IMG/VR virus record: IMGVR_UViG_3300037106_000048
Location: 50,375 to 114,374 of that record
Length of the DNA: 64,000 nt
Reading direction: 5' to 3' (one strand)
Source: a virus
Notes under the pieces: model-generated
The model's input: the letters and a program-made list of their open reading frames with translations, nothing else
Database searches by the model: none
What the model was told of the DNA's origin: nothing
In this document: in pieces, positions 9,011 to 18,216 of the stretch
Layout: every line of letters begins with the position of its first letter
Numbering within the stretch: position 1 is the first letter of the stretch
Translations under genes and position numbers: made by a program

Positions 9011-9346
9011 ATGAAAGATAATCAAACACATGAATTAAAATTTTTAAATAAAAATAAAAATAATTTTGAAAAATTAAATCAATTTATTAATATTAATCGA
9101 AATAATATTCGTTTAATATTAGCATCTCCCGAAATGTGTGAATATTTAAAATCATCAAATGATTGTGAAAACATTATTCATAAAGGTTATCCAGAATTTA
9201 CTCATATAAAATATAAAGGAATTTTTGTTATTGAAATCCCATTAAAATTTCCAATAAATGTAATTAATTTTATATTAAAAAATAATGATATAAAATTCAA
9301 TATTCCATGTATTTGTGGAATATATAAAGATGAGAAACATTCATAA
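9011..9346 (+). CDS. Hypothetical protein, 111 residues, isolated early-type gene
   Basis: Not recognised. It is a 111-residue soluble protein containing LILASPEMCEYLK and ending CICGIYKDEKHS. It has its own perfect host-type promoter 40 bases upstream. It is a lone plus-strand gene between two long minus-strand blocks, facing the tail genes. Strong host-type control suggests early expression and a possible host-takeover role, but nothing in the protein shows a function. Confidence 0.6.
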   Translation: MKDNQTHELKFLNKNKNNFEKLNQFININRNNIRLILASPEMCEYLKSSNDCENIIHKGYPEFTHIKYKGIFVIEIPLKFPINVINFILKNNDIKFNIPCICGIYKDEKHS

Positions 9347-9376
9347 TTATCATGCAAAAGACCTATAATAATTTAT

Positions 9377-9688
9377 TTAATTATTTTTATATGCAGTTAA
9401 TATTGCCTCATAATCTGCAATTGCTTTATTAAGTGGAAATGGAATTCTAATTAAAACACCTTCAGGAATATCAAATTCATTGGCATATATATTATTTCCG
9501 TAAAGTATTATAAAATCATAAAAAGGATTTCCATAATATTTTTGAGATATTTTATCCAATCTACTTGAAGGAGTCCAATATTCATATTTATCACTAGAAT
9601 TAACAGGCAAATTTACAAATGGCATAGAATCTATTGTACCATCTGAATTTTTTAAAATTGAATATCTATCATAGTCTTTGTATGGCAT
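9377..9688 (-). CDS. Baseplate wedge protein, gp53/LysM-like
   Basis: This 103-residue protein contains SSRLDKISQKYYGNPFYDFIILYGNN and IPEGVLIRIPFPL. This is the LysM-like pattern ('D-x-L-x-x-I-A-x-x-Y-Y-G-x-P-x-x-W-x-I') shared by T4 gp53 and tail protein X families. In T4, gp53 joins wedges around the baseplate hub. Its start overlaps the stop of the 1083-residue hub gene by one base, so the two are translated from one transcript. The short length fits a minimal gp53-like domain. Confidence 0.65.
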   Translation of the reverse strand: MPYKDYDRYSILKNSDGTIDSMPFVNLPVNSSDKYEYWTPSSRLDKISQKYYGNPFYDFIILYGNNIYANEFDIPEGVLIRIPFPLNKAIADYEAILTAYKNN

Positions 9689-12600
9689 TATTTTCCTTGT
9701 GTATTTTGTGTTTGTAATGTTTTATTTACTGCATCTGAACTATTTGCTGTTGGAACATCATTTGATATACCATTTTTATAACTCATTTGCGCTGCTGAAA
9801 CTTTTGAAGGACGTGCATACATGCCATTTTTACTAAATGTTGAATTTGCATATTGATTAAATGATACTGCATTTTGTAATGCATCGATAGGTCCTTCTAA
9901 TGATTGACCGCCAATTAACTTCATTTGTAATGTGATTTTAGCCATCATAGGTTGCATACCAAATCCTTCCGGATTCATATCCCAAGTAGTTTCATTATAA
10001 TCAAAAGTAACATTTTCAATAATAACTTTTGTATAGAAAAAATCACCTACTCTTAATATACAAATCGGTTGTCTACCAAAAACAGAATTTCTGGCTCTTA
10101 ATGTACCTGCAGCATCAATTTCAGGAATAAATTGTTTCGCAGAACCTTGTCTTGTACATTGCTGTAAAAAAGTTAAACGTCTATGAAAATTTTCTGGCGT
10201 TTGTGTATGAAATGCTGGATAATAATTATTTTTAATTATTGATTCAAAACCATTCAATATTGCCTTTTCTCTTGTTGCAAAAATATTATCATTTGGAATA
10301 ATTTGATTATTATATTGTTTAATTAAATATTCAGTCGCTGCTATTTCATTTTTTATTTTTTGGACATCTTGTTGTTGATTTGTATTTTGTATTTGTTTTT
10401 TTGATTCAATATTTTTATTATTTTTTTTAATATTAATTGATGCACGTCTTTCTTCTTTCACAGTTTTTAAAGTTATACCATTTACTGTTGCACCTTCAGC
10501 ACTACCGTCAGCACTACCACTACTTAAATTTGACACAATATTGATTCCTAATTCATTTAAACTTACTTTAAAAATCGCTTTTAAACGTTCCTCAACTAAA
10601 TGTTTTGCTGCTGCAATTCTTCTATCGCCAAGTGCTTTATTATAAGCAGCTTCATCTTTACCTTGATATAATTTAGATGAACCACCATCAATTATAATAT
10701 CATAATATTTTCTATTTTCAGGATTACTATATACATCAGATAATATTTTATTTAATGAATTATTTTTATTAGATATATTATATTGTGGAATCGAACTACC
10801 AGTAAGAACAAATGTTCTATTTTCTGTATCAGCACTAAGTCCAACAACTTCATAAATACCACCATTTTTACTATCATTTAATCCAAAACCATTACCATCT
10901 TTTTCTGAAATACAACCTTCTCTAATTTCATAATGAAGTGGATTATTATACATATCTTCAATAACAGTATTAACTTGTGCATCAGTTGGAATATCATTAG
11001 GAAAAAATATTTTTATCTCTGGTGCTGATATTGGTGCAACATCGGCTTGTTTTGTCGGACCTGTTATTTGAGTAATTTTATCTTGAAGTTGTTTTAATGA
11101 TAATTCTAAATCTTCAACTGTTTTTTGAGGTACTAATTCATTACCGCCAAATGCAAAAAAATCAGCAATATTTTTATTTTGATTTTCACCTTGATAATTT
11201 CTAAGTTGTTCTGGATAATCAATAAGTAATGTAAAACTAAGTGTTGCAGTTCTTTCTGAATTCATATAATTATACATTGGTTCATTTCTACCAACCATTA
11301 CTGTTGATTCATATTTAGCACTTGCTGTTTCATTAAGTTGTATATCATATGGTGGAAACCACATAATTCGTCCTTTAAACGGTCCAACTTCACTTAATGG
11401 TATTATAGAATGCCATTCATCATCAATAATACCATAACTATCATTTGGAATTGCAACTATTGCAAGATTTTCAATACTAAACATCATATTTTTAGGATTA
11501 AGAAATGGATTACCATTATCATTAGTTTCCCATTCTGGATGAATTTTTGGAATTACAGTTTTATAAATAACTGAATTTTGATTACCACCATAAACAATAT
11601 TTCCTTTATATCTTATTGTTTTTGCAAATCTATCATACTGGTCTACCATTGTATGTTGACGTATACCTGTTTTCCCAGCTATTTTACTTTCACTTGCATA
11701 ATTACTATTATTTGCTTGCCATAATGGAGAACCATTAAAACCAATAATTTCATTATTACTTTCTTTAAATACTTTTCTTGTAATATCAACAAAATATCCA
11801 GAACTTGCATTTAATAAATTTTTTGTATATTCTAATAATCCACCATTTATTCGATAATCAATAATATTTGATGTTGAATTTAAATTATTTGTTTCATCAT
11901 CAGCATTACCATGTTGTTGAGCTAAATAGCTTTTACTGTCATCATTAATACCATCTCTACCCCAAACTAATTTATCTCCAATATCATCAGTAGTTATATC
12001 TGATTTATTATCAACAAAATTATTAATATCTTCTTTAAGTGTAGATTTATTTGCTGTACCAAAATTTTTATAAATAAAATCATAATTTGGAGCATATTCT
12101 TGAATAGTATTTCCTAATGTTATATATGAATATGCGGTTTTTTCATCATTATTAGCATAATCAATAGAACTTTGAATAAAAACATTACTTGGTTTTTTTA
12201 AATAAGGATATGCATTTTTATTATTAAAATTAAAAAATATTCGATTATTAATAATGTTATTTACTGGTTGAATTGGTTGTTTAATATCAACTCCATTTTG
12301 AAGAATTGTTGAACTACTATCATCAGGTCCGATTTGTTTATAAACATTTAAATTTATTCCTTGATAAAAATACGTTAATTGACCTTTACCAGTATTTTTT
12401 ATATAATCAGCATTTGTTGAACCAATTGAACCTGTAGTATGTAAACTTGGTTTAAAAGGATAGTTATTACCAACAGCATCAGTATTAAAAAATATCTTAC
12501 CAATAAATCCACCCGCTTTATCTAAAAGACTTTTATCATCTTGATTATTTATTGTAATTGTATTATTAATATTTTTTTCAAAAGGACTTTTTCCTTTTAA

Positions 12601-12939
12601 TACATTTGAAAGATTAACTGTTGGAAGGTTTTGTTGTGCAAGATGTGATGCTGAATTATAAAACATTTGTTGACCCAACATTCTTGTACCAATTTCAGTT
12701 AATGGTGTATTTGAAAATCCTCTTAATAATAAACTATTTTCAATATTAAAATGTTGATATTGTGGTATTACACTTAAAATACTGGCAATAGAATCTGCAA
12801 CCTTACTTTTATTTCTAAGTGAAAGTTTATCTGTTGATTCATATTCATTATCAAGATTATATAAATTACGTGGTATTAATTGATTTCTAAATTGTTCACC
12901 ACTTACAAGTAACCTTGAATTTCCATTAATATCAGCCAT
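9688..12939 (-). CDS. Large tail hub / tube-initiator structural protein with OmpA-like domain
   Basis: This is a 1083-residue structural protein. Residues about 915-1020 contain FHRRLTFLQQCTRQG, NSVFGRQPICILRVGDFFYT and WDMNPEGFGMQPMMAKITL, a block resembling tube-initiator/baseplate proteins of T4-like phages (gp48/gp54 role). Residues about 640-835 resemble an OmpA/MotB peptidoglycan-binding domain: IFFPNDIPTDAQV, then AYNKALGDRRIAAAKHLVEE, then VKEERRASINI. If so, the tail carries a cell-wall-binding module. A late-type motif lies 15 bases upstream, followed by a 400-base gene-free stretch. It lies downstream of the tape-measure gene, as expected for a baseplate gene. Confidence 0.65.
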   Translation of the reverse strand: MADINGNSRLLVSGEQFRNQLIPRNLYNLDNEYESTDKLSLRNKSKVADSIASILSVIPQYQHFNIENSLLLRGFSNTPLTEIGTRMLGQQMFYNSASHLAQQNLPTVNLSNVLKGKSPFEKNINNTITINNQDDKSLLDKAGGFIGKIFFNTDAVGNNYPFKPSLHTTGSIGSTNADYIKNTGKGQLTYFYQGINLNVYKQIGPDDSSSTILQNGVDIKQPIQPVNNIINNRIFFNFNNKNAYPYLKKPSNVFIQSSIDYANNDEKTAYSYITLGNTIQEYAPNYDFIYKNFGTANKSTLKEDINNFVDNKSDITTDDIGDKLVWGRDGINDDSKSYLAQQHGNADDETNNLNSTSNIIDYRINGGLLEYTKNLLNASSGYFVDITRKVFKESNNEIIGFNGSPLWQANNSNYASESKIAGKTGIRQHTMVDQYDRFAKTIRYKGNIVYGGNQNSVIYKTVIPKIHPEWETNDNGNPFLNPKNMMFSIENLAIVAIPNDSYGIIDDEWHSIIPLSEVGPFKGRIMWFPPYDIQLNETASAKYESTVMVGRNEPMYNYMNSERTATLSFTLLIDYPEQLRNYQGENQNKNIADFFAFGGNELVPQKTVEDLELSLKQLQDKITQITGPTKQADVAPISAPEIKIFFPNDIPTDAQVNTVIEDMYNNPLHYEIREGCISEKDGNGFGLNDSKNGGIYEVVGLSADTENRTFVLTGSSIPQYNISNKNNSLNKILSDVYSNPENRKYYDIIIDGGSSKLYQGKDEAAYNKALGDRRIAAAKHLVEERLKAIFKVSLNELGINIVSNLSSGSADGSAEGATVNGITLKTVKEERRASINIKKNNKNIESKKQIQNTNQQQDVQKIKNEIAATEYLIKQYNNQIIPNDNIFATREKAILNGFESIIKNNYYPAFHTQTPENFHRRLTFLQQCTRQGSAKQFIPEIDAAGTLRARNSVFGRQPICILRVGDFFYTKVIIENVTFDYNETTWDMNPEGFGMQPMMAKITLQMKLIGGQSLEGPIDALQNAVSFNQYANSTFSKNGMYARPSKVSAAQMSYKNGISNDVPTANSSDAVNKTLQTQNTQGK

Positions 12940-13341
12940 TAATATTATTTTTAAATAAATACTTGTAGAATAAATTTATAATATCTATTTTTACATTGGT
13001 GAAAACTATCCCAATCTATAAAAGATTAATTACTTATTTTTTTAAAATAAAATTGAGGGTGAAATATTTTTTATTTATAAATAAAATTAATAATTATGAA
13101 ACTAATTTCAATTATGAAAATAATTGAACATAGTTATCCTATGTTGTTAAATTTTTATTAGATTTGAAAAAATTAATAATAAATATTATAATTTTGTTCT
13201 TTTATTTAAAAGAAAGAGTTTTTGAGTGATTAATTAATTTAACTAAAATAGTTTCGTAGAAGTTTAATGAAAAAACTTGTCAAAGTTATAATATTTTATT
13301 TTAATAATCAAGACTTTTTATAAATTATATGAAAATAAATA
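12940..13341. other. Gene-free 402-base stretch between hub and tape-measure genes
   Basis: No ORF of convincing length is present. The stretch holds the late motif for the hub gene (12955-12962), a 7-bp hairpin (AACATAG/CTATGTT, 13127-13145) and several short AT-rich inverted repeats. No tRNA or strong terminator was seen. It could contain a transcript end and a leader, or a decayed gene. Confidence 0.4.
12955..12962 (-). promoter_or_regulatory. Late promoter motif (AAGTATTTATT)
   Basis: GTATTTAT on the minus strand, 15 bases before the hub-protein start at 12939. Confidence 0.6.
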
Positions 13342-15849
13342 TTATTTTCCTGCTTTACCTGTTTTTAATGCTTGTTGTTTATCAATTGCTATTACTGTAT
13401 TATAAACTTTATGCATAAATTTATCACCATCAAGATTTAATGTAACATCATTTTGTAATGTAACTTGACCACCATTAGCAAATTCAACTTTTAATGGAGA
13501 TTTTAATAGTGTTGCTAAATCAGCTAACATACCACCACCTTTAGTATTCATTTTTGATATACTTTCAACTGCATTTTGAACTGCAATAAAATCATCTTTA
13601 CTACCATGCATTACAGCATTTATTTGTTTAAATGATTCTCCTACTTTTACAAGAGCATCAGCATGTTTTGCTATAGTATGCATAGTTGCAGCAAATGTAA
13701 TAAATCCTAACGCACCAAAAGTAAATCCCATCATTGCTAATGATATAGCAGCAATACCAGCACCAACTTCTAACATAGCAGGACCTGCTCCTTTTGATGA
13801 TTCAACAAGTTTTGCTAAACCCATTGCCATAAATCCAATACCAGCAGCAGCAATACCAATACCAGCACCAATACCTAATGCTGCAAGAGCTAACATACCT
13901 AATCCTTCAGTACTTATTGTAGCTGCCATACCAATAGCAATTATTGCAGCAGCAAGTGCAGCACCACCAATTACAAACCAACCTAATGATTTAACAATAT
14001 CTTTTAATATTTTTGCTTTTTCTGGTGTTAATTTACTTAAAGAATCAGCAAGTTTACTAATACCAACAGCAGCAACTCCAATACCAGCACCAACACCTAA
14101 TGCTCCCATTCCAATACCAGCACCAATACCAGCAGCAGCACCACCGCTTATGCCTTTACCTGCACCACCTTCAACTGCTTCAGTAAGTCCACCACCTTTA
14201 CCAAATTTACCAATATTAGTAATTTTACTACCAATACCACTTTTTATAAAACTATCAATACTATTTTTAATTCCAATAGAAGCTATTTTCCATGCACCGC
14301 CAGCAGCAAGTAACATTAAACCTGCTTTCCACCAACCACTAGAACCTTTAGTAAAATCACCAATCCAGTCAGCTATATTAGCAACTGGTTTTAATATTGT
14401 ATTAATACCTCTTAATATTGGTAATAATGCTGCTTTTAATTCATTAATTGTTGCTTTAAATACTTCATCAAATGTTTGTGCTTGTTTTGCACGTTCTTCT
14501 AAACTAACTCTTTCCTTAACAAAACTTTTAGCTTGGTCTTGTGTTAAATTACTAATATCTCGCATTTGACCAGCAAGTTGAACTTGATATTTACCTGTGG
14601 TAGTGTTAAAAAATGCAGCACCTTGAATAAGTTCTTTTTCACGGTCAGTTAAACCCATACCTTGTAATTTATCTGCCATTGTACTTATATCAAGTTGTCT
14701 TAAAGCCATTGCTTTCATTTCATCAGCATTAATACCCAATGCTTTACCAACTTGGGTAAGTCTATCCATATCAGCAGGACTAATAAATTTTTGAAATGTA
14801 CCATCAATATTTTTTCTTAAAGTAGCAATACCTTTAGTTAAATCAGCAATTTTTGCTTGTAATTTGGCTGGGTCATTACGAGCGAAATATAAAGTTTCAA
14901 ACATATCCATTTTTGCAAATTGACCACCCATTACTTGTAATTGTGCCACCATACCAATCGCACCTTCAAGTGTTCTTCCCATATCTGCAGCATTTAATGC
15001 ACCATCAATACTAATTTTAAATTTTTCAGCATATTCTGCCATTTGAGCAAAACCTTTTACTCCTTGCTGAAAAGTATATCCTTGTAATTTTTTAAAATTA
15101 TCACTTATATTTTTAAGTACCTTAGTTGTATTAACACCCATTCTTTCAGAAGTATCAACAACACCTTGAACATAATCCATTGTTGATTTAGCATCAATAC
15201 CCATTATTTCAAATTGAGCACCAAGTTTTGTTGCTTGTTCAATTCCAAGACCAGTACCTTTACCAATCATTGTAATATCTTTTACCATATTAGAAGATAA
15301 AACACGTGCTCTACCAGTTTCATCAGCAAAACCTTCCATTATTCCTTGAACATCTTCAAGGCTTCCACCTAATCTTGCAACAAAACCAGCAGATTGTTCA
15401 AATGAATCTCTCATCATATCTGCCTTAGTACCTGACATTCCGAGATTAAGAATAGTACTTTTAATATTTTTATCTTGTGATTGTAAAAAAGTCCAAGTTT
15501 GTTTTAAAGCAGAAGCTAATCCACTTGCTAAATCAACAATTTTTTCTCTGGCTTTTATTTCTTTTTGAAGTTGTTCATTAATTAATTGTTGTTGTTTTGA
15601 TAATTTTTTTAAAGTATCGTATTCAGTATTTTGTAATTTAATTAAATTATTTAAAACACCTTTTTGACGATTATTTAAATCATTATAATTTTGTTGTAAT
15701 TGATTAATAAGAGATTGTCTTTCACTTCTTCTTTCTTGTAAATCAGCTACTTGTTTTTCAATATCTAAATTACTTTTATATGTAGTTTGCAATTCCTTAG
15801 TTAAATTAAGGAGTTCTTTCATTGCTTTTGTTCTACTATCATCAGCCAT
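13342..15849 (-). CDS. Tail tape measure protein
   Basis: This 835-residue protein has a long Gln/Lys-rich coiled-coil N-terminus (about 1-105). A helical middle follows. Residues about 545-725 are glycine/alanine-rich and hydrophobic (for example GGAAAGIGAGIGMGALGV and LAALGIGAGIGIAAAGIG), with potential membrane-spanning helices. This layout is typical of tape measure proteins, which set tail length and help DNA pass the inner membrane. It lies directly after the frameshifted tail-assembly chaperone pair, as in lambda-like tail modules. A late motif sits 23 bases upstream of the ATG. The plus-strand frame at 14150-14569 is a shadow produced by its low-complexity core. Confidence 0.85.
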   Translation of the reverse strand: MADDSRTKAMKELLNLTKELQTTYKSNLDIEKQVADLQERRSERQSLINQLQQNYNDLNNRQKGVLNNLIKLQNTEYDTLKKLSKQQQLINEQLQKEIKAREKIVDLASGLASALKQTWTFLQSQDKNIKSTILNLGMSGTKADMMRDSFEQSAGFVARLGGSLEDVQGIMEGFADETGRARVLSSNMVKDITMIGKGTGLGIEQATKLGAQFEIMGIDAKSTMDYVQGVVDTSERMGVNTTKVLKNISDNFKKLQGYTFQQGVKGFAQMAEYAEKFKISIDGALNAADMGRTLEGAIGMVAQLQVMGGQFAKMDMFETLYFARNDPAKLQAKIADLTKGIATLRKNIDGTFQKFISPADMDRLTQVGKALGINADEMKAMALRQLDISTMADKLQGMGLTDREKELIQGAAFFNTTTGKYQVQLAGQMRDISNLTQDQAKSFVKERVSLEERAKQAQTFDEVFKATINELKAALLPILRGINTILKPVANIADWIGDFTKGSSGWWKAGLMLLAAGGAWKIASIGIKNSIDSFIKSGIGSKITNIGKFGKGGGLTEAVEGGAGKGISGGAAAGIGAGIGMGALGVGAGIGVAAVGISKLADSLSKLTPEKAKILKDIVKSLGWFVIGGAALAAAIIAIGMAATISTEGLGMLALAALGIGAGIGIAAAGIGFMAMGLAKLVESSKGAGPAMLEVGAGIAAISLAMMGFTFGALGFITFAATMHTIAKHADALVKVGESFKQINAVMHGSKDDFIAVQNAVESISKMNTKGGGMLADLATLLKSPLKVEFANGGQVTLQNDVTLNLDGDKFMHKVYNTVIAIDKQQALKTGKAGK

Positions 15850-15872
15850 AATAATATTTTATATTATATAAT

Positions 15873-15880
15873 ATAAATAC
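15873..15880 (-). promoter_or_regulatory. Late promoter motif
   Basis: GTATTTAT on the minus strand, 23 bases before the tape-measure start at 15849. Confidence 0.55.
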
Positions 15881-15894
15881 AAAGACCAAGATTT

Positions 15895-16074
15895 TTATTT
15901 TCTTGGTCTAAAATTGTTTTTATTTCTTGCTTGTTCTTGCAATCTTTCAATTTCTTCATTTTCTTTTTGTAATAAAAATAAGAAATGTCGTCTACGATAT
16001 ATTGGTAGATTCTCGATATAATCTGCTTGAAACTTAGCGTGTTTGGTTAAAATGTATATCTCTTCATTAACCAT
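15895..16074 (-). CDS. Tail-assembly chaperone extension (GT-like second frame)
   Basis: This is a 59-residue frame (MVNEEIYILTKHAKF at the start, then NLPIYRRRHFLFLLQKENEE). The core 'Y-x-x-N-L-P-x-Y-x-R-R-x-F-x-x-x-L-x-K-E' resembles the short second product of tail-assembly chaperone pairs, the lambda T part. It lies in the -1 frame relative to the preceding gp26-like gene. That frame is open upstream through the slippery run at 16104-16113, so it can be made as the C-terminal part of a fusion of about 373 residues (304 + 10 linker + 59). Free initiation at the ATG is also possible. It sits directly before the tape measure gene. Confidence 0.65.
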   Translation of the reverse strand: MVNEEIYILTKHAKFQADYIENLPIYRRRHFLFLLQKENEEIERLQEQARNKNNFRPRK

Positions 16075-16091
16075 TTTTTTATACTCACCCG

Positions 16092-17015
16092 CTAAGTGTT
16101 GGGGAAAAAAAAATCAATACCAACTGCTAAATTTGCAGTAAATTTAAAGCCATCTTTAGCAATAAATTCATATGACATATCAACATCTGGACTGACATCA
16201 ATTATTTTTCTACGAATAGTAAATGCATCAAGTGCTGGCATTGCGTCCACAAATTTATCAATATATGCTCTATCTGATTTTTCATTAATTGCAACAATAT
16301 GTGCTTTTAATTTTAAAGTATTATATTGACTATATTCTTCATTATATGCTTCTTTTATTGATTCTGATTTTTTAAAAAGTTTTGTTTCTTCACCAGCAGT
16401 AAGTAATTTAATAGTAGCAATTTTTTTACGCATTGGTAATTCAATTGTAAAATAACCATATTGGTCTGGCATTTCTTTAGTTTCTTTATATCTGAGTTGA
16501 AGTAAATCAACAACTGCTTTAAAAGGAACACCTGTTCTTGGGTCAGTTACTTGTACAGTATATTCAGGACCATAGCTTGAACTACGTAGGAATAAGATAA
16601 TTGCATTACGGTCACCCGGTAATAAATCTTCTGGATTAACACCAGCAGTTTTAATTTTTCTTTTTAATAACATATCTAAAACCATACCACTTTCAAGTAA
16701 TGAAGGAGTTGTAAGTAAATCCTCATCTTTTGAAGTCATATATTCTACATTAACTTCATTAATTTGATTAGCATAAAATAAACCCTTTGAAGGTAATTTA
16801 ACAATTTCATATGAAGTCATTAAATCTGGGTCGGTTTCTTTCATCATAGTTTTTTCAAATTCCTGTGGATTAAATGTTGGTGCTTTTGGTATTTCACCAA
16901 TAACATTATTAGATATTGGTTGTGATGGAATTATACCTTCACCACGTTTTTCTTTATATTTTTTAAGCACTTCACCAATACTTTCTTTTGGCTGTAATTC
17001 TTCTTCTTTTCCCAT
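16092..17015 (-). CDS. Baseplate hub / tail-assembly chaperone, T4 gp26-like
   Basis: This 307-residue protein resembles the T4 baseplate (gp26) family: LPSKGLFYANQ at about 92, then VEYMTSKDEDLLTTPSLLES, VLDMLLKRKI, and LLPGDRNAIILFLRSSSYGPEY. The N-terminal 60 residues are charged and disordered. Its last codons run over nine T residues (16113-16105), where the heptamer T-TTT-TTC sits in the correct frame for a -1 slip into the short downstream frame. In other phages the G/GT chaperone pair coats the tape measure before tube assembly. A late motif lies 40 bases upstream. Confidence 0.75.
   Translation of the reverse strand: MGKEEELQPKESIGEVLKKYKEKRGEGIIPSQPISNNVIGEIPKAPTFNPQEFEKTMMKETDPDLMTSYEIVKLPSKGLFYANQINEVNVEYMTSKDEDLLTTPSLLESGMVLDMLLKRKIKTAGVNPEDLLPGDRNAIILFLRSSSYGPEYTVQVTDPRTGVPFKAVVDLLQLRYKETKEMPDQYGYFTIELPMRKKIATIKLLTAGEETKLFKKSESIKEAYNEEYSQYNTLKLKAHIVAINEKSDRAYIDKFVDAMPALDAFTIRRKIIDVSPDVDMSYEFIAKDGFKFTANLAVGIDFFFPNT
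16104..16113 (-). promoter_or_regulatory. Candidate -1 ribosomal frameshift site
   Basis: The minus strand reads GAT TTT TTT TTC CCC in the gp26-like frame. T-TTT-TTC (16110-16104) is a canonical X-XXY-YYZ heptamer. A -1 slip avoids the TAG at 16094-16092 and reads PQHLAGEYKK into the 59-residue frame. Confidence 0.65.
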
Positions 17016-17055
17016 GTTTTTATAAATTTTTATATTTTATTATTGTTTTCAGTAA

Positions 17056-17063
17056 ATAAATAC
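17056..17063 (-). promoter_or_regulatory. Late promoter motif
   Basis: TAGTATTTATT on the minus strand, 40 bases before the start at 17015. Confidence 0.5.
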
Positions 17064-17176
17064 TACGAAAAAAATTTTCAACATAATTCAAGATTTTTAA
17101 ATAAAACACGTATTAATATATAATTGATACTATTTAGAAAATTTAGTGTTATTTAAAGTAAAGAATTAAATAAAAA

Positions 17177-17482
17177 ATGAAAAAAGAAATTGAAAATAAA
17201 ATATTAGTTATATATATTGGTGTTGCAGGTATTCGTAGTGTGGATATTGAAACTTTCACACAAAAAGTTACAAAAAAAATTATACCAGCAACATTTCAAG
17301 GTGAAATAATAATAATACCAACACAATCAGTAGATACAAGAATTGAATGTATTAATCCTATATATATAGTACAATCAGAATTAATTCAAAAACATACTGA
17401 ATTAATGAAAGAATTAAATGAACATCTCAAATATCAATTAAATATATTAAAAGATAATAAAAAAAGAAAAAAAAATGAGTAA
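17177..17482 (+). CDS. Hypothetical protein, 101 residues
   Basis: Not recognised. It starts with a beta-strand-like ILVIYIGVAGIRSVDIETF, continues with GEIIIIPTQSVDTRIECINP, and ends in a lysine-rich helix. It opens a plus-strand operon, its stop overlapping the next start by eight bases. No host-type promoter or clear late motif was found directly upstream. Confidence 0.55.
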   Translation: MKKEIENKILVIYIGVAGIRSVDIETFTQKVTKKIIPATFQGEIIIIPTQSVDTRIECINPIYIVQSELIQKHTELMKELNEHLKYQLNILKDNKKRKKNE

Positions 17483-18215
17483 AATAAGAATAGGTATCGT
17501 TATTGACGAAATATTAAGAGCAAAATGGCTTCAATTTGATAGATTTTATGCACAAGAATTTGGTGAAGAAGGAATTCCTGAAAAACAACCATATGTTTAT
17601 GATTTTTTTAAATATTATCAGTGGAAAGATACTGAGGAAATAGTTAAAGAAATGCGTGAACCAGAAGAAACACCAGAAAATGTTAATCCAATTGATTATC
17701 AAGTAGATGAAAAAACTGGTGAAGCACCTGCAGACTTTTTATTATTTAAAAAAGAAGAAAAAATAAAAAAAACAGCACGTGAAGTATATAATCGTTTTAT
17801 GTATGAGGATTATTTATTTGAAATACATGGTGCAGCACCAATAATGTATAAAAATATGGATTTACATGTTAATAATTTTTTATTAAAATATGCAAATTCT
17901 GCAAATTTTATAGTAATGAATGTTGAAAATAGATTTAGTATACCACCCACACTTTTTTTCTTAAGTAAAATATCATGCAGATTTACAAATTATAAATTTG
18001 TTGATAAAGCAATAGATATGTGGCGTGATGTTGATGTACTTATTACTACTGACCCTGAAATTTTAAATGTAGGTACACCTTGGGGTAAAAAATTAATTAA
18101 ATTAAAAAGACCATATAATGAAAATATTTATACTGGTTTTTTAGAAGTATTACAAATTGCAGATTTAATTGATAACAAATATTTTGAAAAAATAATTAAA
18201 TATAAAAATAAATAA
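17475..18215 (+). CDS. Hypothetical protein, possibly HAD-like, 246 residues
   Basis: The N-terminus KIRIGIVIDEILRAKWLQF and the late block DVDVLITTDPEILNVGTPWGKK faintly recall the strand-1 and strand-4 acid motifs of HAD-like phosphatases. However, the classic DxDx(T/V) motif is replaced by VIDEIL, so this is only a suggestion. A central segment (YNRFMYEDYLFEIHGAAP) is aromatic-rich. It overlaps the previous gene by eight bases and is one base from the glycosyltransferase-like gene that follows. Operon position suggests a role linked to glycan or nucleotide-sugar handling. Confidence 0.45.
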   Translation: MSKIRIGIVIDEILRAKWLQFDRFYAQEFGEEGIPEKQPYVYDFFKYYQWKDTEEIVKEMREPEETPENVNPIDYQVDEKTGEAPADFLLFKKEEKIKKTAREVYNRFMYEDYLFEIHGAAPIMYKNMDLHVNNFLLKYANSANFIVMNVENRFSIPPTLFFLSKISCRFTNYKFVDKAIDMWRDVDVLITTDPEILNVGTPWGKKLIKLKRPYNENIYTGFLEVLQIADLIDNKYFEKIIKYKNK

Positions 18216-18216
18216 A

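Noticed and set aside
14150-14569. 139-codon plus-strand ORF across the tape measure gene
   Set aside because: It is the antisense of a Gly/Ala-rich low-complexity region, Pro/Leu-rich in composition, with no promoter and opposite to a convincing gene.
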